NCBI RefSeq assembly: GCF_010669125.1
Contig: NZ_CP048630.1
Span: 2,492,001 to 2,556,000 of the forward strand
Direction: 5' to 3'
DNA from: Ancylobacter pratisalsi
Lineage (GTDB): Bacteria; Pseudomonadota; Alphaproteobacteria; Rhizobiales; Xanthobacteraceae
DNA length: 64,000 nt
The first letter of the stretch is position 1. The number at the start of each line of letters is the position of its first letter. Below the pieces are notes generated by a model. The model saw nothing but the letters and a program-made list of their open reading frames with translations, was not told the DNA's origin and did not search any database. This document shows, one piece after another, positions 31,118 through 40,344 of the stretch. Both the position numbers and the translations under genes were made by a program.

Positions 31118-33387
31118 GTCCCGCCCTTTCGCGCCGCGACGTGCTGCGCGGTACTGGCGCGCTGATTCTCGCCTTCGGCGTGCCGCACAGCGCCTCTGCG
31201 CTCACCGAGACCGGCGCCAGCGCTACGCCGCTGCGCGGATTACCCGGCAGCCTCGATTCCACACCAAGGCTCAATGCATGGATCCGCATCGAAGCGGATG
31301 GCAATGCGACGATCTTCACCGGCAAGGCCGAACTCGGCCAAGGCATCAAGACCGCCCTTCTGCAGATCGCGGCGGAAGAGTTGAAGCTACCCCTGCCCCG
31401 TATCACGCTGATCACCGCTGACACGGCGCGCACGCCGAACGAAGGCTACACAGCCGCCAGCCACTCGGTGCAGGATTCAGGGACCGCGATCCGCAACGCC
31501 GCCGCGCAGGTGCGCGAGATCCTCATCGGCGAAGCCGCCCGGCGGGTCGGGAGGAGCACGGACGGCCTGAAAGCATGGGACGGCGTCATCACCGGGCCCG
31601 ATAACCTCAGCTTTGGCTATGGCGAACTTGTCTCCGCGCAGCTTCTCAACGTCGACGCCCAGCCGACCTCGATCCTCACCGATCCGAAGAATTTCGCGGT
31701 CATGGATCGCCCGGTCGCCCGGGTCGACATCCCCCCGAAGCTGACCGGCGGGGCCGCCTATGTGCAGGACATGCGCCTGCCCGGCATGGTGCACGGGCGC
31801 ATCGTCCGGCCGCCAAGCTATGGCGCGCGCCTGATCGACCTCGACGCCGCGCCCGTCGAAGCCATGCCCGGCGTGCTCAAGGTCGTGCGCGACGGCGCTT
31901 TCATCGGCGTGGTCGCGGAGAAGCAATGGACCGCGATCCAGGCGATGCGGCGGCTGGCGGCCTCGGCCCGGTGGAACGAAAGCGCGGCGCTGCCCGACGA
32001 GGCACAGCTTCCCGAGGCGCTCATGGCGCTGCCCACGAAGGATACCACCATCCTCGATGTGGGTACGCCGGACGCCGCCTCCTATGATGTCGATGCTCTC
32101 TTCAGCCGGCCCTACCTCTCCCACGGCTCGATCGGCCCGTCCTGCGCCATCGCCCATATGGACGGTGAGGACCTGACCGTCTGGACACATACGCAAGGCG
32201 TCTATCCCCTGCGCGACGCGCTCGCCACGCTGTGTGCCATGCCGCGCGGCAAAGTCCGCTGCATTCATGTCGAGGGCGCCGGCTGCTATGGCCAGAACGG
32301 TGCCGACGATGTCGGCGCCGACGCCGCCCTGCTCGCCCGCGCCCTGCCGGGGCGGCCGGTGCGCGTGCAGTGGATGCGCGAGCAGGAGCATGCCTGGGAG
32401 CCTTTCGGGCCGGGCATGGCTGCCCATGTGCGGGCGTCTCTGGGGCCGGACGGGTCGATTTCCGCGTGGCAGCACGATGTGTGGAGCCAGTCCCACATGA
32501 TGCGGCCGGGACCGCCGGGCACGCTGCTCGCCGCGCGCGACATCGCGAATCCCTTCCTGCCGGCGCCCCCCGTCGACCTGCCGATGCCGGAAGGCGGCGG
32601 CGACCGCAACGCGGTGCCGCTCTACGTGCTGCCGAACGCGCGCGCGGTGAACCACTTCCTGCCGCAGATGCCGCTACGCGGTTCCTCCATGCGCTCGCTC
32701 GGCGGCTATCTCAACGTGTTCGCCATCGAGAGCACGATGGACGACCTGGCAAGGCTTTCCGGCCAAGACCCGGTCGCGTTCCGCCTGCGCCACCTGAGGG
32801 ACGAGCGGGCGAGCGCCGTAATCACGCTCGCCGCTGAGCGCTTCGGCTGGAACGGGCGCCCGACGCTGTCGGCCGGCAGCGGATATGGCTTTGCCTTTGC
32901 CCGCTACAAGAACCTCGAAGCCTATTGCGCCATCGCGCTTGAGCTTGCCATCGACCAGGACACCGGCCGGACGGTCGTCCAGCGCGCGATCGCCGCTGTG
33001 GATACCGGGCAGGTGGTCAATCCCGATGGGGTCCGCAATCAGATCGAGGGCGGGATCGTGCAGGCCACGAGTTGGACGCTGTTCGAGGGCGTGCGCTTCG
33101 ATCGCCAACGCATCACCTCGGTTGACTGGGCATCCTACCCGATTCTGCGCTTCGCCCATGTGCCCCGTCGCGTCGAGGTTCATCTCGTCGAGCGTCCGGG
33201 CCTGCCGTTCCTCGGCGCGGGCGAGGCCGCGCAGGGACCGATGGGCGCGGCCATCGCCAACGCCATCCGCGACATCACCGGAACCCGCCTACGGGCGCTT
33301 CCGCTCGATGCCGCCAAGGTTCGCGCGGCGTCCAAGGTTCGCCCGGCGTCGATGGGATCCTCGCTGCCGCCGCGATCACCTTCCTGA
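31114..33387 (+). CDS. Molybdopterin-binding subunit (IorB / aldehyde oxidase-like)
   Basis: The 757-residue subunit begins with a Tat signal (SRRDVLRGTGALILAFG), so the complex works in the periplasm. It has the molybdopterin-cytosine-dinucleotide binding segments GQGIKTAL, QGVYPLRDALA, PLRGSSMRSLGG and the catalytic-Glu region FLGAGEAAQGP near the C-terminus. With the cytochrome and 2Fe-2S subunits it forms a three-part dehydrogenase of the isoquinoline-oxidoreductase / nicotinate-dehydrogenase / aldehyde-dehydrogenase type. The substrate is not determined by sequence. Confidence 0.92.
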   Translation: MSPALSRRDVLRGTGALILAFGVPHSASALTETGASATPLRGLPGSLDSTPRLNAWIRIEADGNATIFTGKAELGQGIKTALLQIAAEELKLPLPRITLITADTARTPNEGYTAASHSVQDSGTAIRNAAAQVREILIGEAARRVGRSTDGLKAWDGVITGPDNLSFGYGELVSAQLLNVDAQPTSILTDPKNFAVMDRPVARVDIPPKLTGGAAYVQDMRLPGMVHGRIVRPPSYGARLIDLDAAPVEAMPGVLKVVRDGAFIGVVAEKQWTAIQAMRRLAASARWNESAALPDEAQLPEALMALPTKDTTILDVGTPDAASYDVDALFSRPYLSHGSIGPSCAIAHMDGEDLTVWTHTQGVYPLRDALATLCAMPRGKVRCIHVEGAGCYGQNGADDVGADAALLARALPGRPVRVQWMREQEHAWEPFGPGMAAHVRASLGPDGSISAWQHDVWSQSHMMRPGPPGTLLAARDIANPFLPAPPVDLPMPEGGGDRNAVPLYVLPNARAVNHFLPQMPLRGSSMRSLGGYLNVFAIESTMDDLARLSGQDPVAFRLRHLRDERASAVITLAAERFGWNGRPTLSAGSGYGFAFARYKNLEAYCAIALELAIDQDTGRTVVQRAIAAVDTGQVVNPDGVRNQIEGGIVQATSWTLFEGVRFDRQRITSVDWASYPILRFAHVPRRVEVHLVERPGLPFLGAGEAAQGPMGAAIANAIRDITGTRLRALPLDAAKVRAASKVRPASMGSSLPPRSPS

Positions 33388-33554
33388 GGCTGGAGGACGG
33401 TTAAGGTCGCGCGACTGGGGCAGCCGGCATCTGACGACCGGGCGAACCGAACAGCCTAGATTGGCGCCCCGCCTATCTTTGCAGCTTCCGCAGGTGAAAC
33501 GGCGGGTCCGAGACCGTCCTTCGATCGGGGCCGTGACCAGCATAGGAACAGACG

Positions 33555-34331
33555 ATGAAGATAGATCTTTCCGGCAAGACCGCCCTTGTCACCGGCTCGA
33601 CCGCCGGCATCGGCTTCGCCATCGCCAAGGGCCTGCGCGACGCCGGCGCGGACATCGCCATCAATGGCCGTACTCAGGACAATGTCGACAGCGCGCTGGC
33701 CCGGCTGGGCGGCGCGGCGCGCGGGCTCGCGATGGATCTCGGCACGCCGGAGGGGGCCCGCGACCTTGTCGCGGCGGCGCCTTCCTTCGACATCGTGGTG
33801 AACAATCTCGGTATCTTCCAGCCTTCGGACTTTTTCGATACGACCGACGATATCTGGGAACGGCACTGGCAGATCAACGTCATGACGGGCGTCCGCATGG
33901 CTCGCGCCTACCTGCCGGGCATGGCGGAGCGCGGCTGGGGCCGCATGCTGTTCCTAGGCTCGGAATCCGCCTTCAACATTCCCGTCGACATGATCCACTA
34001 CGGCGTCAGCAAGACCGCCGACGTCTCGCTCGCCCGTGGACTGGCCAAGCGCATGGCCGGCACCGGCGTCACCGTCAATTCCATCCTGCCCGGGCCGACG
34101 CTTTCCGAAGGCGTGGCGGCAATGCTCAAGGCCGAGGTGACAGCCGGCAAGACCTTGGAGCAGGCCGGCGCCGACTTCGTGAAGGCCCACCGACCAACCT
34201 CGATCATCGGCCGGCCGGCAACCGTCGACGAGGTGGCGAACCTGGTGGTCTACCTCGCCTCGCCGCTCGCTTCGGCCACCACGGGCGCCGCGCTGCGGGT
34301 CGATGGCGGCGTGATCGACTCGATCATGTGA
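33555..34331 (+). CDS. SDR-family oxidoreductase
   Basis: The 258-residue protein is a short-chain dehydrogenase with the cofactor loop TGSTAGIGFA, NNLG in place of NNAG, and a catalytic Ser-Tyr-Lys set in LGSESAFNIPVDMIHYGVSK. It follows the dehydrogenase operon by about 170 bp on the same strand and may act on the same substrate (inference). Start ATG is preceded by AGGAACAGACG. Confidence 0.9.
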   Translation: MKIDLSGKTALVTGSTAGIGFAIAKGLRDAGADIAINGRTQDNVDSALARLGGAARGLAMDLGTPEGARDLVAAAPSFDIVVNNLGIFQPSDFFDTTDDIWERHWQINVMTGVRMARAYLPGMAERGWGRMLFLGSESAFNIPVDMIHYGVSKTADVSLARGLAKRMAGTGVTVNSILPGPTLSEGVAAMLKAEVTAGKTLEQAGADFVKAHRPTSIIGRPATVDEVANLVVYLASPLASATTGAALRVDGGVIDSIM

Positions 34332-34680
34332 CGCCTCCGGCCTTTGGATGACGAAGCAGTGGCAGGTCAGCCCATTGCCACGGGTGCCGCCGTGCGGGCG
34401 CCGCATCGCGTGAGTATCAAGCCGCCACTCATGACATATAGGCATCCCTCGAAGCCCTTTTACAGAGGTCTGTTTTGGCGTGGGAAGGGGACGGGCTGAT
34501 ATTCAGCTGCCAACGTCCGCTTTGCGCCGCCATGTCGGACGTAGAGATCGGATTATCGCATTCCTCAAAGCTGACGTTCCACTTACCGCTCTGGAGGTCA
34601 TGGTTGCGCCATGAACTGACCTTCCCATGGCACCAATAACCGGACCTTTCAGCAGCCTCCACGCCACGGCAGGAACGAGT
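34332..34680. other. Non-coding boundary before the defence operon
   Basis: I see no gene. Near 34509 is AACGTCCGCTTTGCGCCGCC, a close copy of the motif near 20862; a shorter form appears near 41625. These may be remnants of a dispersed non-coding repeat. From here rightward the codon use becomes less GC-rich. Confidence 0.4.
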
Positions 34681-35544
34681 TCACGAGCTTATTGGCTGAA
34701 GAATGAATGCCGGAAAACTCACGATGTTCGCAGTGTCTCTAATCGCCGAACTGACAGCTTCGAGCGATTCGGAAGTCGATACGATGACCTGCCGCCCGGC
34801 CGCAGCTCCCCTAGCTGCTGATCGAAGAAATTCGAACAGGCTGGCGGACTCGATCTCCTGCTGGCCCGGTTCGTCAAAGATCGCCAGACCGGGGTGGTTG
34901 GTCGCAACGTGCGTCATCAGCTCAAGACACGACAAGTAGTAAGCCCACTTAAGCCGGATCGCATCACTGGCCGAAACTTCGAAGTTGATCTCCTTCTCGA
35001 CCGTCTCTCCTTTTTCTGTTTGCGTGACCAGCGGCCGAAAATTGTCGGTTGATAGGCAAATCTCATCAGGCTGGAACGAGCGAAAGCCGTATCGATCGAG
35101 GTGTTGGCGAATAGTGGTCTGGAATAGCTCAAGCTTCATTCGATCCGACGACGTGAGCTCATCACTCGGCAAAAGGCGAAGCTCGTTGGTCACGGTAGCC
35201 CAGTCCGCGGCGATCTGGCGCAGCTCGTCTAAGAGAGACAAGGACAAGTCGTCCACGGCTCGCAGCCGCTCCACAAAAGCCTGAAGGCGGACGATCTCTT
35301 CAATCGCGGCACGTGAGGGCGAAGCACTCGGCCTCATAAGTTCCTGACGAAGTGCACGCAACTGTTGCTGCATGTCCTGTAGGTCACGCTCGGACCCGCG
35401 GTAGCGAGCTGCGATTTCCTGAAGGCGTTCCCGTGAGTTCGAAAATGCCGAATCGTACAGCTCAAGTTGAGACTTTACGAAAGTAACATTTTCTTCGAGA
35501 GCCATGCCAACGATCCCAACACTGGGTAGAAGTTCGTTCGACAC
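34681..35544 (-). CDS. SMC/Rad50-like ATPase, C-terminal half (after an amber codon)
   Basis: This 287-residue frame starts at GTG 35544 and is in the same frame as the previous half, separated from it only by TAG GAT. It continues with coiled coil (about residues 15-120) and the C-terminal ATPase lobe: a signature-like SASDAIRLKWAYYL (191-204) and Walker B GLAIFDEPGQQEIE (219-232), then VIVSTSE. Alone it cannot form an ATP site; it would need the N-terminal half (35548-36726), either through readthrough, reinitiation and reassociation, or not at all. Together they span 681 codons. Confidence 0.85.
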   Translation of the reverse strand: MSNELLPSVGIVGMALEENVTFVKSQLELYDSAFSNSRERLQEIAARYRGSERDLQDMQQQLRALRQELMRPSASPSRAAIEEIVRLQAFVERLRAVDDLSLSLLDELRQIAADWATVTNELRLLPSDELTSSDRMKLELFQTTIRQHLDRYGFRSFQPDEICLSTDNFRPLVTQTEKGETVEKEINFEVSASDAIRLKWAYYLSCLELMTHVATNHPGLAIFDEPGQQEIESASLFEFLRSAARGAAAGRQVIVSTSESLEAVSSAIRDTANIVSFPAFILQPISS

Positions 35545-35547
35545 ATC

Positions 35548-36726
35548 CTAGTGGCATGTCGGGCAGACGTGCTCGGATGCAGCCTTCCCCAAGTCCGATC
35601 CCAGGCGTTGGAGCTTCTGCGCGTCCTGGTTTCGCTTCAGGTCGGCCTCCAGCGACTTAACCCGAGCCTCAAGAGCCTTGTTGTCCTGCATTTCCGCCCC
35701 ATGCTCGACCCGAACGGCTTCGAGCACGGCCGCGAGAACGTCGATCTTCCCGCGCAGGTCCGTCACACGGGATTGTATGTCGGGCGCCGCGACCTCTACG
35801 GTCTCCAGCTGGCTCGCCTCCAAATCGGCAATTCGGGCGGAAACGGTTTCGACTACGTCTCCGAGCCTCACCCACTCGCCTTGATAATAGAGCTGGAGGT
35901 TGATGACTGGCGTCGTAGCAAACTCTGGGGTCGGTTGCGCAGGAAGCCCCCGGATTCGTCCGACGCTGGCTGCGCCATCCTCCAGCGTCCTGCGGCGGTC
36001 CGACCACTGTCCCACTAGATCGGAGACCATCCCTCGTAGTTCTGCCCGCTTCCGCCGGTTGCGAGCAGTCTCGAAGTCTAGAAGAAATTCCATCACCCGG
36101 CGGGCAATGTCCTGAATCCGAAAGAATGTCGGGAACGGGCCCTGAATGCTCGACCAGCCACGCTTTTGCTCGACGAAGAGCATCGGAAAGATCGCCTCGA
36201 GGTACAGCGGGCACTCAGTCCCGTCGAACCGGGCCACAATTGGCAGGTCCCAGCCGAGAAACTTGGCGAGGAACGCGTGGAAGCCGTCCTCGTGAGTCGC
36301 GGAACCGGCATCGAGCACGAAATAGTCACGCTGCTCGCCCGCTGGCAGTCCCGAGCTGAGTGCTGGGCCGCTCCAAGTCTGGATCAATTTGGTGTTCTTG
36401 CCGCCAACGATATCGCGGTGGAGAACGACGATATCGCCCTCCGCATTCTCCATCTCGAGTTCCACATAGGATTGTAGGACGAGTTCGTAGGGTGCCTCCT
36501 CGAACTCATGGATTCGTTCACGCATCGCATACGGCAGCGGTATCGTGAGCTGCGGGCCCAGAGATCGCTCAAGTCCAAGAGCATATATTATGGACTGAAG
36601 ACAGGTCGATTTGCCCGACGTATTTGGCGCCTGAACGATATTCAAGCCCGACTGAAACGGGATGTCGGCTCCGAAGGCTCGGGAGGCGGTGAAGGAGCGC
36701 AATCGCAGGTGCCGCAGCCGGATCAT
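35548..36726 (-). CDS. SMC/Rad50-like ATPase of an ABC-3C system, N-terminal half
   Basis: This 392-residue frame begins at ATG 36726, overlapping the middle-component stop by 4 bases. It has the N-terminal ATPase lobe with Walker A-type APNTSGKST (33-41), the region FPMLFVEQKRGWSSIQG seen in ABC-3C/Lamassu-type ATPases, a coiled coil and, as its last five residues, CPTCH (388-392), the zinc-hook motif. The next codon is TAG. In zinc-hook proteins this position is often Gln, so CAG to TAG is the simplest change. Named a pseudogene only if readthrough is absent. Confidence 0.88.
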   Translation of the reverse strand: MIRLRHLRLRSFTASRAFGADIPFQSGLNIVQAPNTSGKSTCLQSIIYALGLERSLGPQLTIPLPYAMRERIHEFEEAPYELVLQSYVELEMENAEGDIVVLHRDIVGGKNTKLIQTWSGPALSSGLPAGEQRDYFVLDAGSATHEDGFHAFLAKFLGWDLPIVARFDGTECPLYLEAIFPMLFVEQKRGWSSIQGPFPTFFRIQDIARRVMEFLLDFETARNRRKRAELRGMVSDLVGQWSDRRRTLEDGAASVGRIRGLPAQPTPEFATTPVINLQLYYQGEWVRLGDVVETVSARIADLEASQLETVEVAAPDIQSRVTDLRGKIDVLAAVLEAVRVEHGAEMQDNKALEARVKSLEADLKRNQDAQKLQRLGSDLGKAASEHVCPTCH

Positions 36727-37202
36727 GCGCTACGCCCCTCACCCAGCAGATTGCCTACCCTCGTCTCGGTAATTGTCTTCGCCAACTCAGCGACAACCGC
36801 ACGCTCAACGACTAATGCGTCCTCGAGGTTGAGCACGGCGTTGGCCGACTCGATGCCGTTCTTCGTCAGTTGGAGGGCCGCGCGCCCGGTCGTTTTCGTC
36901 CAGGTCGCCAACTGTTCGCCGACCACGAAGTCGATCGCCCGGGCGAATGCCGGTTCGACTCGAAAACTCCACGGCAGTTGATTCTTGTCGCCCGCAAGAG
37001 CGAGCTTCAACCGATCATGGCTGTCCGACCGGACGACGTCGTTGAGAATATGCAGTTTGGCCAGCGACGCGCGGTTGGATCGCGAGCAACCAAGCATCGC
37101 CATGATCAACGCGACGCGCCAGACAATCCGGAGGTCTCCTGGGACAGGGGTCGGCCGGCGCTGAAACGAAAATCGGCGCGTGGTAACATCAATCTTTGGC
37201 AC
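36723..37202 (-). CDS. ABC-3C middle component (LmuC-like)
   Basis: The 159-residue protein matches the small 'middle component' of ABC three-component conflict systems. It has a helical segment with SLAKLHILNDVVRS, the middle VEPAFARAIDF, then TGRAALQLTKNG and the C-terminal AKTITETRVGNLL. It starts at GTG 37202, two bases after the effector stop, and its own stop overlaps the ATPase start. In the family this protein bridges effector and ATPase. Identification is from motif resemblance. Confidence 0.72.
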   Translation of the reverse strand: MPKIDVTTRRFSFQRRPTPVPGDLRIVWRVALIMAMLGCSRSNRASLAKLHILNDVVRSDSHDRLKLALAGDKNQLPWSFRVEPAFARAIDFVVGEQLATWTKTTGRAALQLTKNGIESANAVLNLEDALVVERAVVAELAKTITETRVGNLLGEGRSA

Positions 37203-37204
37203 GA

Positions 37205-38119
37205 CTACGTAGTCTCCGGGAAGTCGAGCGGACAGCGGATCAGCCAGTCGCTGACTGTTCCGAGTGCGATCTGCGTGACTACGCCCGTCGACAGTGTAGG
37301 GAGCGCTTTCGTCAGCGACTCCTCAATCCTCGTCATGCTTGCCTGAAGCTGTTCGGCGGGCAGCGTAGCGGAACCGGCGCCAACCGCTATCAACCGGGTC
37401 TCTTCCGCCTCTAAGGACTGGAAGGCTCGTTCCCAAAGTACTGAATGGTTTTGACGGAGCTGATCGAGCGCGTTCTCGCGATAAAGGTGGGCCTTCACAT
37501 ATGCATCCCGCCGCGACGAAATTTGCGCATCGGTGGCGGAGGGCCCGTAAGCCCGCACAAGCTTCTCGTCTATCCTCATTCCGATAGATGTTCTGCTCGC
37601 GGTCATCACGTCGTCAGCAGACGGCATGTCAACCTTTAGTGGAGGACCGAGGGAAAGTGCTTTCAGTTGCTCAATTTCGCCGGCGAAATTCTCCTGGCAT
37701 TGGCAAAGCGCTTCGAAGCCGGAATCAAGGAACGGTAGCCCCTGCGACTTGATCGCTAGGCCTCTTTTCCTTACATCGGCTACCACCTCTTTGTTATCCA
37801 GAAATGGGCACAGTAGTATCCATCGACTGGCGACAATGCCCGATAAGATGGGTTCGATCTTGTCTTTATATTTGGCGAGCTTCGGCAGATCCTGACCAGC
37901 CTTCGCCTTCATTGCGCTTGCGGCCTTGGCCACATCCGACGCCTCTTGGGGCGCGTAGCACTGATAGAGACAACCAGATGTTGTGAAAAACTCGAGGCCA
38001 GCATCACCTTGCACTGCATCTGGCACCACTTGGACGTTCTCGGCCCCGTGACGCAGCTGGACGAGTTGCAGGGCAAACGCCTGCCACTCGTCGCCCTTCC
38101 ATGCTCGCCGATAGCTCAT
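37205..38119 (-). CDS. ABC-3C effector with restriction-endonuclease-like N-terminal domain
   Basis: I begin the 304-residue protein at ATG 38119 (MSYRRAWKGDEWQAFALQL); a TTG at 38164 would add 15 residues. The N-terminal part has features of a PD-(D/E)XK nuclease: Glu in GDEWQAF, then GDAGLEFF followed by LYQCYAP, in which the usual Lys position is a Gln. The remainder is helical and probably contains the domain that binds the middle component. It is the first gene of the operon. DNA cleavage is an inference. Confidence 0.65.
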   Translation of the reverse strand: MSYRRAWKGDEWQAFALQLVQLRHGAENVQVVPDAVQGDAGLEFFTTSGCLYQCYAPQEASDVAKAASAMKAKAGQDLPKLAKYKDKIEPILSGIVASRWILLCPFLDNKEVVADVRKRGLAIKSQGLPFLDSGFEALCQCQENFAGEIEQLKALSLGPPLKVDMPSADDVMTASRTSIGMRIDEKLVRAYGPSATDAQISSRRDAYVKAHLYRENALDQLRQNHSVLWERAFQSLEAEETRLIAVGAGSATLPAEQLQASMTRIEESLTKALPTLSTGVVTQIALGTVSDWLIRCPLDFPETT

Positions 38120-38489
38120 TTGCGCCCCCCGCACAAAACCTAGCCGTGCAAGCAAACCCTGCAAGGAGATTTTTATCCAAGTTCAGTGCAATGTTGAACG
38201 AGCCGTTGCTCTGGGATCGGATGAAGTCCAACTCAACGGCCGAATTTGGACGCAAACTGGCGGTGCGTTGATGGGCAGCGCACTGCCGCTCTACAAGCGG
38301 ACACGGGGGCTATCCGGTTGCGGAGGCGACCGCGCGGCTAGGAATCAACAAATACTCACTACGAGTCGAAGGAGCCGTACGGCAAGGAGGGAATTTTGAT
38401 TTGATCGCTATCCTACGTCTGCTCGGGGGCGGGCGACCGTACCAAGATGCCTCCGTGCTCATCGATCAAAATTTGGAGTTCCATCATTT
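38120..38489. other. Divergent intergenic region
   Basis: These 370 bp separate the defence operon (minus) from the gene at 38490 (plus) and should hold both promoters. No gene is seen. An alternative effector start (TTG 38164) lies within it. Confidence 0.5.
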
Positions 38490-39809
38490 ATGCGGTTCAA
38501 ACGCTCCGCAGGTCTTACTCAATCGGAAAAGGTCCTCTCGGACCTGTGCGACCGTTCTTTCCTGAAGTTGTGGACCTATCCCAATCTGTTCAAGAAGCCA
38601 GGCAAGGAACTCACAGACCTGCTAGTCGTGTTCGGCCGCGACATACTGCTTTTCTCCGACAAATCGTGTGCCTATCCCAATACGGGTAACCCGGGATTGG
38701 ATTGGTCACGTTGGTACCGGAGATCCATTTCCGATTCCGTCCATCAGATCGACCAGGCCGAGCGCTGGCTGAGTAGCTGTCCGGACCGTGTCTTCCTTGA
38801 CGCTAAATGCACAGCGCCGCTTCCGCTCGATCTCCCGTCCCGACAGGACAGACGAATTCATCGCATCTGTGTCGCGCTCGGCGCCGGCGAGCGGGCCCAG
38901 GCCAGCACGGGCAGACGCGGTTTAGCCGTCTTCCCGTCGGTACAGAACGATGCGATACCGTTCACGGTCGGAAAGACTGATAAGGCTGGCGGCTGGGTAC
39001 ACATTTTCGATGACCAGAGCTTGGCAATTATCCTTAAAGAATTGTCGACGATATCGGACTTTATCCACTACTTGGACAGCAAAATGGAGTTTTTCAACCG
39101 AGGTAAATTTGTCGGTGCGGAATCGGAACTCGATCTCCTAGCGTATTATCTTTGGAACGATCGGACGTTCCCGCCCTCGGAACTTCCTGTCCAGCTCGAG
39201 CCGGGCCTCTGGCCTCAAGTCGAAGCCGATCCTTCGTTCCAGCGCGGACGTGCTAAAAACGAGGCCAGCTATTTCTGGGACAGACTTATCGAATATGTCA
39301 CCGGGCATTATCTCGAAGAAACGTTGGAGTTTGGCAACGAAATGGAGATGAGTGACCATGAGCGGCTGGTCAGGATAATGGCTGGTGAGACCAGATTCTT
39401 CCGACGTATACTCTCCAACTGCATTCTAGAGCGCGCGGAAATCGCCAGGCAGAACGCCATAGGAAGCATTCTAGAATCCGGCCAGCCCGACGTGAATTAT
39501 GTCCTTTACATCGGGCGCGGAGATCAGGGAGGGGATCATGTCGCCTATCGGGCAGATCGCGCCTCTATCTTAAAAACTCGGTGCATTGCTGCAAAAGCGG
39601 TCAAACCAGAGAAGCGCTATATCGTCGGTATCGGGCTGGATGCGCGTGGGGCAAAAGGATCGTCGGAGGATTTCATGCTCCTCGACACTCAAGATTGGTC
39701 TTCCGAAGCCGTGGAAAAAGCTGACCAGCTACGGCGGAAACTTGGCTATTTCATTCCAGGCAATGTGATCGAGAGCCAAGTACAAGTGGATGAGTACCCG
39801 GACTCCTAA
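38490..39809 (+). CDS. Uncharacterised protein, possible nuclease domain (439 aa)
   Basis: I do not recognise a named family. The N-terminal stretch LWTYPNLFKKPGKELTDLLV followed by VFGRDILLFSDK has an E-x-D ... D-x-K pattern that fits a PD-(D/E)XK-type nuclease core; this is inference. The rest is mixed alpha/beta with no membrane segments. Codon use is less GC-biased than in the flanking metabolic genes, as in the adjacent defence operon from which it is divergent. It may be a separate single-gene defence module or an accessory of the operon. Confidence 0.72.
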   Translation: MRFKRSAGLTQSEKVLSDLCDRSFLKLWTYPNLFKKPGKELTDLLVVFGRDILLFSDKSCAYPNTGNPGLDWSRWYRRSISDSVHQIDQAERWLSSCPDRVFLDAKCTAPLPLDLPSRQDRRIHRICVALGAGERAQASTGRRGLAVFPSVQNDAIPFTVGKTDKAGGWVHIFDDQSLAIILKELSTISDFIHYLDSKMEFFNRGKFVGAESELDLLAYYLWNDRTFPPSELPVQLEPGLWPQVEADPSFQRGRAKNEASYFWDRLIEYVTGHYLEETLEFGNEMEMSDHERLVRIMAGETRFFRRILSNCILERAEIARQNAIGSILESGQPDVNYVLYIGRGDQGGDHVAYRADRASILKTRCIAAKAVKPEKRYIVGIGLDARGAKGSSEDFMLLDTQDWSSEAVEKADQLRRKLGYFIPGNVIESQVQVDEYPDS

Positions 39810-39955
39810 ATTGACCCACCAAGCCAGCGCCATTCTATGTCGTCCAGTGCCCCCCGTGGAGTGTGTTGCATCCGCGACCGAACCGACTACCTCGCCAGCC
39901 ATACGGCGAGCGGCTCGAAGCTACACATAAGACATAAGAGTCCATTGGAAAATGC

Positions 39956-40120
39956 TCAAGGACGGACGACCCGTCGCAGGATGAGGCTTCCGAGCGCGAC
40001 ATGGATCATGGCTTCGGAGACGTCGAGGCGCTGTTCGTAGTTTCGGACGATGCGCCTGCTCTCGGGCAGACACTTAACGACTGATCCTATCCAGAAGCGG
40101 CCCTTCTGAACGTCCGTCAT
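39956..40120 (-). pseudogene. IS5-family transposase C-terminal remnant
   Basis: The minus-strand frame gives KGRFWIGSVV, then LPESRRIVRNYEQRLDVSEA and LRRVVRP before a stop. This corresponds to the last about 50 residues of IS5-type DDE transposases (…SRR-x-x-R-x-YE…), including the region just after the catalytic Glu. No inverted repeats or upstream transposase sequence are found, so it is a fragment. Confidence 0.65.
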
Positions 40121-40344
40121 GGGTCAGTTTCTGCCTCGGACATTCATCCGCGATATGTCCGCTTCCCACTTAAGGTCCCCAATAGAGGACGGTCTGCAGT
40201 CGGCCTCGCAACGGCCGTGGAAAATCATTCCCTCGCCGGGACCGAGTGTGGTGGGGCCAACGGCCACAATCGGGTGGAAGCGGACAGTCCGCTTTCGTAC
40301 GATGCCGTGGCATAGTTGCCAGTCGAGGATGCGGCGCGATCATT

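Noticed and set aside
38004..38255. 83-codon minus-strand frame at the start of the effector gene
   Set aside because: It overlaps the effector start in another frame and has no protein-like features.
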